Shown in pieces: positions 19,197-27,215 of a stretch of DNA of 64,000 nt. The notes under the pieces were generated by a model. The model did no database searches. It saw nothing but the letters and a program-made list of their open reading frames with translations, and was not told the DNA's origin. The first letter of the stretch is position 1; every line of letters starts with the position of its first letter. Both the position numbers and the translations under genes were made by a program. The stretch is from a virus: positions 62,001 through 126,000 of IMG/VR virus record IMGVR_UViG_3300021335_000006; one strand, 5' to 3'.

Positions 19197-20653
19197 TAAA
19201 AGAAACTGTCAGAGTCGAAAAAGTAGATGACGTATATGTCCGTGTAGTCGCTGAACCAGGCGTCAAGATGGAGATGTCTGAGTACTTTACCTTTTTTGTT
19301 CCCGGCTACAAATTTATGCCCGCATATAAGTCTAGGGTTTGGGACGGAAAGATTAGACTCTTGAATACAATGACGGGAATCATCTATGGTGGTCTTGTTG
19401 CATACATAGCAAAGTTTTGCATGAACAGATCTTACGATTGTATCATTGACGAAGCACTTTATCCCGAGGTGAACGTAGATCCAGAAGAAGCATACAATAT
19501 TGCGGAATACTTCAAATCAACGTTTATTCCTAGAGACTATCAGAATGATGCTGTTGTACATGCGCTCAAGAAAAATAGAGCGCTTTTACTCTCTCCTACA
19601 GCGTCCGGTAAGTCTTTCATTATCTACTTGCTGACACGCATTCGTATGGCTGATGATCTTAGAACTCTGATTATTGTTCCCACAACATCGTTAGTCGATC
19701 AAATGGCATCAGACTTTATTGAGTATAACAATGGAGAAAAGCTAGACATCCACAAAATTCGTGGTGGTGCTGACAAAAACGTAGACGCAAAAGTCGTAAT
19801 ATCAACTTGGCAGTCAATTTACAAACTAGACAAGTCTTGGTTTGATAAGTTTGACATGGTGATTGGTGACGAAGCGCATTTGTTTAAGGCCAAGTCTTTG
19901 ACCAAGATTCTTGAGAAGATGCCCAACTGTAAATACCGCTATGGGTTTACTGGAACTCTCGACGGAACTCAAACGCACAAACTTGTGCTAGAAGGAGTGT
20001 TTGGCCCCGTATACGAAGTCACTACTACTAAGAAGCTAATGGATGACAACACGCTAGCGAATCTAAAAATTGTTGGACTTGTTTTAAAGTATCCTCTTGA
20101 AACGTGTGATCTTAATAAAGGTAGATCATATCAAGATGAAATAGATTGGATCGTAACAAATGACGCAAGAAATAAATACATTCGAAATCTAGCACACTCT
20201 ATAAAGGGCAACACGCTGATTCTTTTTCAGTTTGTTGAAAAGCATGGAAAGATTTTACACAAGATGCTCGATAGCGAAGAGCATAGCGTTCACTTTGTTC
20301 ATGGCGGAGTGAATACAGAAGAACGGGAAGAAGTACGAAGGATAACAGAAGAAACAGATAACAACATTATCTTGGCTTCGTATGGTACATTTTCTACCGG
20401 TATAAATATTAAGAAGCTAGATAATGTTATATTTGCATCACCGTCCAAGTCAAAAATCAGAAATCTACAATCTATTGGAAGAGGTCTGAGAAAAGGAAAC
20501 GGCAAAACAAAAGCAACTCTTTATGATATTGTCGATGATCTTAGATATAAAAGTCATGTGAACTTTGCATTTAGACACTTTGCTGAAAGAGTCAAAATTT
20601 ACAACGATGAAAGTTTTCAATACAAGATTTACGATATTGATATAAAGGAGTAG
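19193..20653 (+). CDS. uvsW: Recombination DNA-RNA helicase UvsW
   Basis: 486 residues from a TTG start overlapping the uvsY stop; this start keeps the full N-terminal UvsW domain (YFTFFVPGYKFMPAYKSRVW). Superfamily 2 motifs are Walker A LSPTASGKSF, GDEAHLF (motif II), GFTGTL (motif III) and QSIGRGLRKG (motif VI). In T4 the enzyme unwinds branched DNA and R-loops and shifts replication to the recombination-dependent mode. The later ATG at 19268 would delete conserved residues. In T4 uvsW is a late gene; here it follows a sigma70-like promoter, so timing may differ. Confidence 0.94.
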   Translation: MIKETVRVEKVDDVYVRVVAEPGVKMEMSEYFTFFVPGYKFMPAYKSRVWDGKIRLLNTMTGIIYGGLVAYIAKFCMNRSYDCIIDEALYPEVNVDPEEAYNIAEYFKSTFIPRDYQNDAVVHALKKNRALLLSPTASGKSFIIYLLTRIRMADDLRTLIIVPTTSLVDQMASDFIEYNNGEKLDIHKIRGGADKNVDAKVVISTWQSIYKLDKSWFDKFDMVIGDEAHLFKAKSLTKILEKMPNCKYRYGFTGTLDGTQTHKLVLEGVFGPVYEVTTTKKLMDDNTLANLKIVGLVLKYPLETCDLNKGRSYQDEIDWIVTNDARNKYIRNLAHSIKGNTLILFQFVEKHGKILHKMLDSEEHSVHFVHGGVNTEEREEVRRITEETDNNIILASYGTFSTGINIKKLDNVIFASPSKSKIRNLQSIGRGLRKGNGKTKATLYDIVDDLRYKSHVNFAFRHFAERVKIYNDESFQYKIYDIDIKE

Positions 20654-20655
20654 TC

Positions 20656-21033
20656 ATGAATTTAATGCACATCAAGCTTCGGTCTGGAGAAGAACTCGTT
20701 GCAGACATTATCAATCAAAAGATTGCAGACGAAGAAGGACCAGCATGTCTTTTGCTCAGCAAGCCTGTTCAAGTAATTCCTACAGGGAACGGTATCTCTG
20801 CACGAGAGTGGCTTTATTTCTCAGAGACAAACGAAGTTTGGTTGTCCGTCAATGATATGATGTATATCAACGAAGCCAATGAAGATGCAATTGAATTCTA
20901 CGATAGAATTGTTCTAATGAGAGAAGACCATGAGTCTGCAAAAAAGCATGAGCGTCTCGATGATATGGATATGGATGATATTCGTGAACTCTTCGACACC
21001 TTGGTAGAGTCAAAGAACTCTATAAAACATTAA
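20656..21033 (+). CDS. Conserved marine T4-like hypothetical protein, possible Sm-like fold
   Basis: 125 residues, ATG behind AAAGGAGTAG, 2 bp after uvsW. The N-terminal 80 residues look like a small beta barrel (IKLRSGEELVADIINQ, then LLLSKPVQVIPTGNGIS), reminiscent of LSm or YlxS-like barrels; the rest is an acidic helix (HERLDDMDMDDIRELFDTL). No catalytic motif. It may bind nucleic acid or a protein partner of the recombination genes. The fold suggestion is inference. Confidence 0.6.
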   Translation: MNLMHIKLRSGEELVADIINQKIADEEGPACLLLSKPVQVIPTGNGISAREWLYFSETNEVWLSVNDMMYINEANEDAIEFYDRIVLMREDHESAKKHERLDDMDMDDIRELFDTLVESKNSIKH

Positions 21034-21107
21034 TATTTTTTCCTGCGTTAACAGGATTATACTGAACATATAAGCATCTGTCAATAGAAAATTAAAACTT
21101 TTTGCTA

Positions 21108-21136
21108 TTGACTCAACACTATTTTTCCCGTATACT
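21108..21136 (+). promoter_or_regulatory. Sigma70-like promoter for gp55
   Basis: TTGACT, 17-bp spacer, TATACT; predicted start about 20 bp before the gp55 start codon. The preceding 70 bp are A+T-rich with a small TCCTG/CAGGA hairpin. Confidence 0.8.
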
Positions 21137-21160
21137 GTGTAAAAATGTCAGAGGTATAAC

Positions 21161-21706
21161 ATGTCTAAAAATTATGTAAATAACGCTGAGTTCCTTGAAG
21201 CGATAATCTCGTATAAAGAGGTTTGTAGAAAAGCAGAAAGCGAAGGAAAAAACAAGCCTCAGATTCCTAATTATATCGGAGATTGTATTTTACAGATCTC
21301 AAGAAGACTATCAAGCAAGCCTAATTTTGCTGGCTACTCGTATAAAGATGAGATGATCTCTGACGGCCTTGAAAACGCAGTACAAGCGCTCGACAACTTT
21401 GATCCAAACAAATCGAAGAATCCCTTTGCATACTTTACGCAAATTATCTGGTTCGCATTCCTTCGACGAATTGAAAAGGAAAAGAAGCAACTCTATATCA
21501 AACACAAAGTCATTGAGCATTCAATCATGACCGACAGTGTAGTCGATTCAGATGGATCTGATGATACATTTGACATGACGAATACTGAGTTTGCGAACGA
21601 CTACATGAACGATTTCGTAAAAACATACGAAAAGAAAATTGATGAAAAGAAAAAAGCACAAGCCAAGAATAAGAAGAGTGTAGACTTAAGTGAATTCATA
21701 GGATAG
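21161..21706 (+). CDS. 55: Late-promoter sigma factor gp55
   Basis: 181 residues, near T4 gp55 (185). The region-2-like helix block includes GYSYKDEMISDGLENAVQAL and FAYFTQIIWFAFLRRIEKEK, with the typical aromatic residues for opening an A+T-rich -10. The C-terminal lysine-rich tail (EKKIDEKKKAQAKNKKSVDL) precedes the clamp-binding end. It directs host RNA polymerase to TATAAATA promoters, of which this window has many exact copies. It acts with sliding clamp gp45 (encoded at 27216). The coactivator gp33 was not recognised in the window. Confidence 0.94.
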   Translation: MSKNYVNNAEFLEAIISYKEVCRKAESEGKNKPQIPNYIGDCILQISRRLSSKPNFAGYSYKDEMISDGLENAVQALDNFDPNKSKNPFAYFTQIIWFAFLRRIEKEKKQLYIKHKVIEHSIMTDSVVDSDGSDDTFDMTNTEFANDYMNDFVKTYEKKIDEKKKAQAKNKKSVDLSEFIG

Positions 21707-21714
21707 GAGTTTCT

Positions 21715-22785
21715 ATGCAGATTGCCATTCTAAATGACACACATTGGGGTGCTCGTAATGACTCTAAAGCCTTTGCCGATTACTTTCATCGATTCTATGA
21801 TGAGGTGTTCTTTCCTTATCTAATCGAAAACAATATCAAGACTATTTTTCACTTGGGAGATGTCTTTGATCGACGTAAGTATGTGAACTTTGTTACAGCC
21901 GCAAATTTTGAAAAGCATTTCATTCGTCCTTGTGCGGAGAACGATATCGAACTGTATATGATTGCTGGAAATCATGATACGTTCTATAAAAATACGAACG
22001 AAGTCAATAGCATTCGACAGCTATATCAAAACACAGCGTATGATAACATTCATCTATATTGGCAAGATCCTGTGGAGGTAGATTTAGACGGATGTAAAAT
22101 TCTGCTCTCTCCGTGGATTTGTGCAGATAATGAAGAGTCTACAATGAAAGCACTTGAAGACACGTCTGCTCAAGTTGTTATGGGACACTTTGAAATCGCT
22201 GGCTATGAAATGATGAGAGGTATGTTGTGCGAGCATGGCCTCAATAAAGATATCTTTAGAAAGTTTGACTCCGTTTATTCTGGTCACTTTCATCATCCGT
22301 CTTCTCATGGAAACATTACGTATCTGGGTGCTCAATATGAGATGACCTGGTCAGACTACGATCAAGTCCGTGGGTTTAGTGTTTTTGATACAGACACCCG
22401 TGAGATGAGCTACGTCAAGAATCCTCTCAAGATGTTTCATAAGCTATTCTATGACGATACAGACATGACGATGGAAGATGTTGCGGCTCTCGACTTTAAT
22501 GACTTGACAAACACGTATATAAAAGTTATAGTACAGACTAAGAGCAATCCATACTTTTTCGACATGTATTTGGATAAGATTCAAGAAGTAGGGCCTGCTG
22601 ATATTAAAGTAGTTGAAGATCACAAGAACTTGGACGGCATCGATGAAGACGAACTTGTTGATGAGGCTCAAGATACGTTAACTATCTTGAAGAACTATAT
22701 TGACAATATTGATGTGAACGGCAAGAAAGAAAAAATCGAAAAGCTTTTGGGTGAATTGTATCATGAGGCGATAAGCATCGAATGA
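21715..22785 (+). CDS. 47: Recombination endonuclease subunit gp47 (SbcD/Mre11 family)
   Basis: 356 residues, similar to T4 gp47. Calcineurin-like phosphoesterase motifs in order: NDTHWGARND, HLGDVFDRRK, MIAGNHDTF, MGHFEIAGYE and YSGHFHHPS, giving the metal-binding Asp, His and Asn set. It forms a complex with ATPase gp46 that resects DNA ends for recombination and degrades host DNA. The next small gene overlaps its stop by 4 bp, and the cluster 47-ORF-46 is continuous. Confidence 0.96.
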   Translation: MQIAILNDTHWGARNDSKAFADYFHRFYDEVFFPYLIENNIKTIFHLGDVFDRRKYVNFVTAANFEKHFIRPCAENDIELYMIAGNHDTFYKNTNEVNSIRQLYQNTAYDNIHLYWQDPVEVDLDGCKILLSPWICADNEESTMKALEDTSAQVVMGHFEIAGYEMMRGMLCEHGLNKDIFRKFDSVYSGHFHHPSSHGNITYLGAQYEMTWSDYDQVRGFSVFDTDTREMSYVKNPLKMFHKLFYDDTDMTMEDVAALDFNDLTNTYIKVIVQTKSNPYFFDMYLDKIQEVGPADIKVVEDHKNLDGIDEDELVDEAQDTLTILKNYIDNIDVNGKKEKIEKLLGELYHEAISIE

Positions 22786-23012
22786 GTAAAAAGTATATTC
22801 ATGTAAATCAGCATAAAATTCGTGCAAACAAAAAGCATGGAACTGATGAGCCTGTGATCACAATCAAAGAAGGCCGAAGTAACACATATTGTCATGAAGT
22901 CAAAATTCATGGTGAATCGGTAGTGCGATACGGAGGAAGCGACAAGCCTATTCTTTCGTGTGGTGCTCGTGTTGTTATTGAGACTGAAGCTGACATTGAG
23001 ATTATTAGATGA
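22782..23012 (+). CDS. Small protein between gp47 and gp46, unknown
   Basis: 76 residues, starting ATGA-overlapped with gp47 and ending ATGA-overlapped with gp46. A basic N-terminus (KKYIHVNQHKIRANKKHG) is followed by beta-rich sequence (VKIHGESVVRY, ARVVIETEADIEII). The same position is often occupied by a small gene in marine T4-like phages. It may modulate the gp46/47 complex; no motif shows how. Confidence 0.65.
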   Translation: MSKKYIHVNQHKIRANKKHGTDEPVITIKEGRSNTYCHEVKIHGESVVRYGGSDKPILSCGARVVIETEADIEIIR

Positions 23013-24718
23013 TAGTATTCAAAACCGTTAGATGGAAGAATTTTCTATCTACAGGGAATGTATGGACGGAAGTCCAACTCAACAAGAATAAATCTACTCT
23101 TGTTGTGGGTGAGAACGGAGCGGGTAAGTCTACAATGCTAGACGCCATCTGCTTTGCTCTTTATGGCAAACCCTTTAGAAAGATCAACAAGCCTCAGTTG
23201 ATGAACAGCATCAACAAAAAGGGACTTGAGACCGAGATTGAATTTACTAACAAGGGTAAAACATATCTTGTTCGTCGTGGTATCAAGCCAGCGATCTTTG
23301 AAATTTACTGTGATGGAAAGCTACTTAATCAAGACGCTGCAGCCAGAGATTATCAAGCGTATCTTGAAGATACGATTCTGAAGCTCAGTTACAAGTCTTT
23401 TGGACAGGTCGTTGTACTTGGATCTTCTACGTTTATTCCTTTCATGCAACTAAGTGCAAAAGATCGACGTGAGGTCATTGAGGATCTTCTTGATATTCAA
23501 ATCTTCACTACGATGAACACGTTACTCAAAGAACATGTTTCTACAAACAAGAGTGGTATTGATGAAAACAAGTATCAGATTTCACTTGTAGAGAACAAGA
23601 TTGACTCCGCAAAAGATCACAACGAGTCTATTCGCAAGTTGCATGAAAATAAAATTGACGATCTAAAGGAAAAGATCAAAGAACAAGTGTCGCAGGTTGA
23701 GGAACAGCGGGAACTAGCCGATACAATCGATGTTGAGATACAGTCACTTCTAGGATCAATATCTGACAAGGATAGCATTAAGAAAAAGCTAAAGAATGCT
23801 CAAAACATTGATCAAGATCTAAAAAACAAGTTACGGACGTTGGTGAAAGATATCTCTTTCTATGAGAATCATGATGAATGTCCTACTTGTCAGCAAGACA
23901 TTGATTCAGACTTTAAAGAAAGTCATGTCGGTGTGCAAAATAAGAAGCGTATTGAACTCGAAAATGGCTTAGATTCTTTACAAGAAAAGTTAGACGAACT
24001 CAACAAGCGTATCGATGAGATATCAGATATTGAAGATGATATTAATAAAAAGCATTTGTTAATGAGAGAACATGTTGCGAATCAAAAATTTGCAATGAAC
24101 TCGCTAAAAGGAATAAAAAATGATTTGGAGTCAGCAGAAAAAGAGGCTGAAGAAATTGACACTACGACTATCGAAGCCATGCAGGACGAACTCAATGAAA
24201 AGATTGCAGAACAACAGGAGCTAATGGACAAGAGAGAAGTCTTGGCAATCGTTAGTACAATGCTCAAGGATGGTGGCATTAAGACAAGGATTATCAAGCA
24301 GTATGTTCCAATCATGAACAAACTGATAAATAAGTACCTTGCTGCGATGGACTTTTTTGTTCAGTTTGAACTTGATGAAAGCTTTAACGAAACAATTAAG
24401 AGTCGATTCCGTGACGAGTTTTCTTACGCTTCTTTTTCTGAGGGTGAAAAACTTAGAATTGATCTGTCTTTGATGTTTACTTGGAGAGCGGTGTCTAAAT
24501 TGAGAAACTCAGTAAGTACGAATCTACTAGTTATGGATGAGATCATGGATTCATCGCTGGATAGCTCTGGAACAGATGAATTCCTAAAGATCATTAATGA
24601 GTTGACAGCAGACTCTAATGTGTTTATAATTAGCCACAAGAGTGAACAACTTTATGAAAAATTTGAAAACACCCTTCGCTTTGAGAAGGTCAAGAACTTT
24701 AGTAGGTTAGTAGCATGA
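23009..24718 (+). CDS. 46: Recombination endonuclease subunit gp46 (SbcC/Rad50 family)
   Basis: 569 residues. Walker A VVGENGAGKSTML near the N-terminus, two long coiled-coil arms around a zinc-hook CPTC motif (in HDECPTCQQDID, middle of the protein), the ABC signature SFSEGEKLRIDLSLM, and Walker B LLVMDEIMDSSLD with the D-loop. It pairs with gp47. The stop overlaps the following methyltransferase start (ATGA), which ties the accessory genes 24715-27167 to the core recombination operon. Confidence 0.96.
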   Translation: MIVFKTVRWKNFLSTGNVWTEVQLNKNKSTLVVGENGAGKSTMLDAICFALYGKPFRKINKPQLMNSINKKGLETEIEFTNKGKTYLVRRGIKPAIFEIYCDGKLLNQDAAARDYQAYLEDTILKLSYKSFGQVVVLGSSTFIPFMQLSAKDRREVIEDLLDIQIFTTMNTLLKEHVSTNKSGIDENKYQISLVENKIDSAKDHNESIRKLHENKIDDLKEKIKEQVSQVEEQRELADTIDVEIQSLLGSISDKDSIKKKLKNAQNIDQDLKNKLRTLVKDISFYENHDECPTCQQDIDSDFKESHVGVQNKKRIELENGLDSLQEKLDELNKRIDEISDIEDDINKKHLLMREHVANQKFAMNSLKGIKNDLESAEKEAEEIDTTTIEAMQDELNEKIAEQQELMDKREVLAIVSTMLKDGGIKTRIIKQYVPIMNKLINKYLAAMDFFVQFELDESFNETIKSRFRDEFSYASFSEGEKLRIDLSLMFTWRAVSKLRNSVSTNLLVMDEIMDSSLDSSGTDEFLKIINELTADSNVFIISHKSEQLYEKFENTLRFEKVKNFSRLVA

Positions 24719-25932
24719 ATGAATACAAGCCATATACAGTCGAGGATGTAATCAATGCGTCTAACGAAAATAGATTTAGTGTCATTAGTTGTTTTGCTGG
24801 CGGCGGTGGGAGTAGCACTGGATATCGTCTCGCTGGTGGAAAAGTTCTTTTAATCAACGAGTTTGTTGAAGAAGCGATTGCGTCATACAAGCAAAACTAT
24901 ACTGACACGAAAATCCTAGTTGATGATATTAAGAAGTATACTGGAGAAGATTTTCTTTCTCTTGCAAATATTAAAAAGGGTGAGCTTGATATCCTAGATG
25001 GATCGCCTCCTTGTTCTGCGTTTTCTGTTTCGGGTAAGCGTGAGAAAGGCTGGGCTGGTTACGTAAAAGACACACGCAAGTCTTACTTCGATGAGAATGG
25101 AGACATTGTTCACGAAGGTGAGATAGTCGTACAGGATGGAGTAAAGAAATACTCAGACAACAAGGTTCAAGAAGGTATTGAAGATCTGTTTTTAGAGTTT
25201 GTTCGGATTGCAAAAGATATTCAGCCAAAAGTGATCATCGCTGAGAACGTTAAGGGAATCACTATGGGCGAAGCAAAAGGTAAGCTTGTTGAGTTTATCA
25301 ATGCATTTGAAGAAATTGGATACGAGGTTACGTATCAAGTGATGAATGCGGCTGATTATGGCACAGCACAGAATCGTGAGCGCACCATCTTTGTTTGTAT
25401 TCGACAAGATGTATTTGATTCAATTGATATGAATGTGCTAACGATGAATCGAGTGTTTCCAGAGAGAACCTCTGATAAGATTCCTATGGAAAGCGCACTA
25501 TCTGGTATTGAAAATGATCCAGAAGAGATCCAAATGTTGCTCGACTACGTACAAAGAACCTATCAGAAAAAGTTTATCGAGAACTTACCATTTCGACCAC
25601 ATAAGACACTGAACCCAAGTCAGCCTGAGTTCGCTGATTGGAATCCAACAGGATCGTGTTTTAATATGAAACGGCCTTCTCCCTATCATCCTTGTCCAAC
25701 ACTAACTCAGTTAGGTCAACAGATGACTACTTCCGGAGTGTTTCACTATGATTATAATCGTAAGTTTACGATACCAGAACTCAAGAGATTGATGGGATTG
25801 CCCGAGGACTATCAACTGACGGGAACCTTCAATCAGAAAGCGGAGCGAATTGGTCGAATGGTTGCTCCTAAGATGATGGCTGAACTTGCAAAGTCCGTCT
25901 ATGAAAATGTGATAAAGCCTTACAATGCTTAG
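24715..25932 (+). CDS. DNA cytosine-C5 methyltransferase family protein with altered motif X (candidate carboxymethyltransferase)
   Basis: 405 residues. C5-cytosine methyltransferase motifs are all present: motif I CFAGGGGSSTGYRLAGG (about 26-42), motif IV DGSPPCSAFS with catalytic Cys100, motif VI IIAENVKG (Glu177), motif VIII AQNRERTIF (219-226), motif IX PCPTLTQLG and motif X RIGRMVAPKMM. In ordinary enzymes motif X reads GN(A/S)V; here Asn is replaced by Arg381. That residue lies in the cofactor pocket. As I recall, changing it to a basic residue in M.MpeI lets the enzyme use carboxy-SAM. With a CmoA homologue two genes downstream, the likely product is 5-carboxymethylcytosine rather than 5-methylcytosine; this is inference. 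The gene overlaps gp46 by 4 bp and the next gene by 8 bp. Confidence 0.9.
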   Translation: MNEYKPYTVEDVINASNENRFSVISCFAGGGGSSTGYRLAGGKVLLINEFVEEAIASYKQNYTDTKILVDDIKKYTGEDFLSLANIKKGELDILDGSPPCSAFSVSGKREKGWAGYVKDTRKSYFDENGDIVHEGEIVVQDGVKKYSDNKVQEGIEDLFLEFVRIAKDIQPKVIIAENVKGITMGEAKGKLVEFINAFEEIGYEVTYQVMNAADYGTAQNRERTIFVCIRQDVFDSIDMNVLTMNRVFPERTSDKIPMESALSGIENDPEEIQMLLDYVQRTYQKKFIENLPFRPHKTLNPSQPEFADWNPTGSCFNMKRPSPYHPCPTLTQLGQQMTTSGVFHYDYNRKFTIPELKRLMGLPEDYQLTGTFNQKAERIGRMVAPKMMAELAKSVYENVIKPYNA

Positions 25933-26467
25933 TCAACGAATACGAGAGCATAATGGCGAAAACTGCTATGATGATTCTTATCAGAGAGACGCATTAGTAA
26001 ATCTGATTCACACAGATAATGAATTTCGAGAGTACATAAAAGCGCAGTTTAATATCACGGATGAAGCAAACACTAAGATATGCAAAGACCCGCTTGGCGA
26101 TTACAAAGTAGATCTCGGCGTGAAGCAAAATGGTGAGTTGATCGGTCTGATAGAAGTCGATTACTATATCAAGTGGGATCCCGACTGGCCTGAGAACTAT
26201 CGATGGTGTCACGCACTCGCAAGAAAGATTAAGTACTGGAAAGAAGAGGGACTACCCTACATAGGTTGTACACTTAACAAGCAAGGTGATAAAGCGCTCG
26301 TGAGTACAGATGAAATGCAAAGAAAGTATATGTGGACAATGAAGCGAAAGAAAGTTTATCTCAATAATGAATGGATAGACGATAAGTTTATAGAGATACC
26401 CTTACGAGTAGCAAAGAAGTTTGGTAACTGGACAGATGATGAACTGAGGAGAGTGAACAATGCCTGA
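25925..26467 (+). CDS. Unknown protein between the cytosine methyltransferase and CmoA homologue; possible PD-(D/E)xK-like fold
   Basis: 180 residues, overlapping both neighbours by 8 bp, so it is translated in a coupled series. A segment DYKVDLGVKQNGELIGLIEV followed by DYYIKW resembles the core of restriction-endonuclease-like folds: Asp63, a turn, then Glu77-Val-Asp79 with Lys83 nearby. The usual E-x-K is E-x-D here, so activity is uncertain. Aromatic-rich segments follow (HALARKIKYWKEEGLPYIG). It could be a nuclease paired with the DNA modification, an accessory to base modification, or an unrelated protein. I do not recognise the family. Confidence 0.6.
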   Translation: MLSQRIREHNGENCYDDSYQRDALVNLIHTDNEFREYIKAQFNITDEANTKICKDPLGDYKVDLGVKQNGELIGLIEVDYYIKWDPDWPENYRWCHALARKIKYWKEEGLPYIGCTLNKQGDKALVSTDEMQRKYMWTMKRKKVYLNNEWIDDKFIEIPLRVAKKFGNWTDDELRRVNNA

Positions 26468-27167
26468 TTTTACCTTTGCACATAGAGACGAAGGATTCGA
26501 TGATCATATCGACAAATCTATTCGTGGCTATAGTGTTTTACATGATGATATAGTGAATCTTAGTAGATACTTTGTTGAAGACGATACAAACGTAATTGAT
26601 CTTGGTTGTTCAACAGGCAAGACTATTCATGCGATGATGAGACAAAACAACGAATTTGCTCCCAACGCAACATACGTGGGAATTGAGTATGCTGATGGAT
26701 TTATTCCTGCTCTCGACGAACGTGAAAAGCAAATGCGTGAAGAGTTTGGTGGTGTCGAAGGAAAGGTTGAGTTTCATATTGGCGACATTCGCAACTATGA
26801 TTTTGTGAATGCAAATCTAATCACTTCGATCTTCACCCTACAATTCATGCCCCCCACATCTCGTCGTGATGTACTCAAGAAGATTTACAATTCACTGAAC
26901 AAGAATGGTGCGTTTATCTTTGCTGAGAAAACGGTTGCTCAAGATCCAAGACTACAAGAAATGATGACGTTTACATATTACGATTACAAGCGGGAAAACT
27001 TCTCAGACAAAGACATTTTGGACAAAGAACAAACTCTTCGAAATATGTTGAAGCCAATGACATGGAAAGAAATACAATCTGCTCTCGCTACGGCGGGATT
27101 TGGGTTTGACAAAATTCAACCGTTCTGGCAGAATCATTTATTTGTCGGAGCTATTGCCATCAAGTGA
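26460..27167 (+). CDS. cmoA: CmoA-family SAM enzyme (candidate carboxy-SAM synthase)
   Basis: 235 residues, close to bacterial CmoA (247). Family landmarks: FDDHIDKSIRGYS near the N-terminus (CmoA: ...RSVPGYS), motif I VIDLGCSTGKT (45-55), FTLQFMPP (125-132), FAEKT (154-158), then FTYYDYKRENFSDKDI and the C-terminal AGFGFDKIQPFWQNHLFVGA. Bacterial CmoA makes S-adenosyl-S-carboxymethyl-homocysteine from SAM and prephenate for tRNA wobble-uridine modification by CmoB; no CmoB is visible here. The Arg of the bacterial QKRSMLEN helix (Arg199) aligns with Glu190, but Arg194 one helical turn later may replace it, by ungapped alignment from memory. Its overlap with the DNA methyltransferase operon suggests it supplies that enzyme. 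Confidence 0.85.
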   Translation: MPDFTFAHRDEGFDDHIDKSIRGYSVLHDDIVNLSRYFVEDDTNVIDLGCSTGKTIHAMMRQNNEFAPNATYVGIEYADGFIPALDEREKQMREEFGGVEGKVEFHIGDIRNYDFVNANLITSIFTLQFMPPTSRRDVLKKIYNSLNKNGAFIFAEKTVAQDPRLQEMMTFTYYDYKRENFSDKDILDKEQTLRNMLKPMTWKEIQSALATAGFGFDKIQPFWQNHLFVGAIAIK

Positions 27168-27182
27168 TTTTTGTGATAAACT
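27154..27182 (+). promoter_or_regulatory. Possible sigma70-like promoter for gp45
   Basis: TTGCCA, 17-bp spacer, TAAACT, within the end of the CmoA homologue and about 30 bp before the gp45 start. Moderate match only. Confidence 0.45.
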
Positions 27183-27215
27183 CTCTTTTAAATCTTGAAA
27201 AAAGGATTATATCTT

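Noticed and set aside
21041-21056. TCCTG/CAGGA hairpin as a terminator before gp55
   Set aside because: Only a 5-bp stem with no following T run.
24715-25932. Plain Dcm-type methyltransferase for restriction evasion as the full explanation
   Set aside because: Possible, but it does not account for the motif X Arg or for the coupled CmoA homologue.
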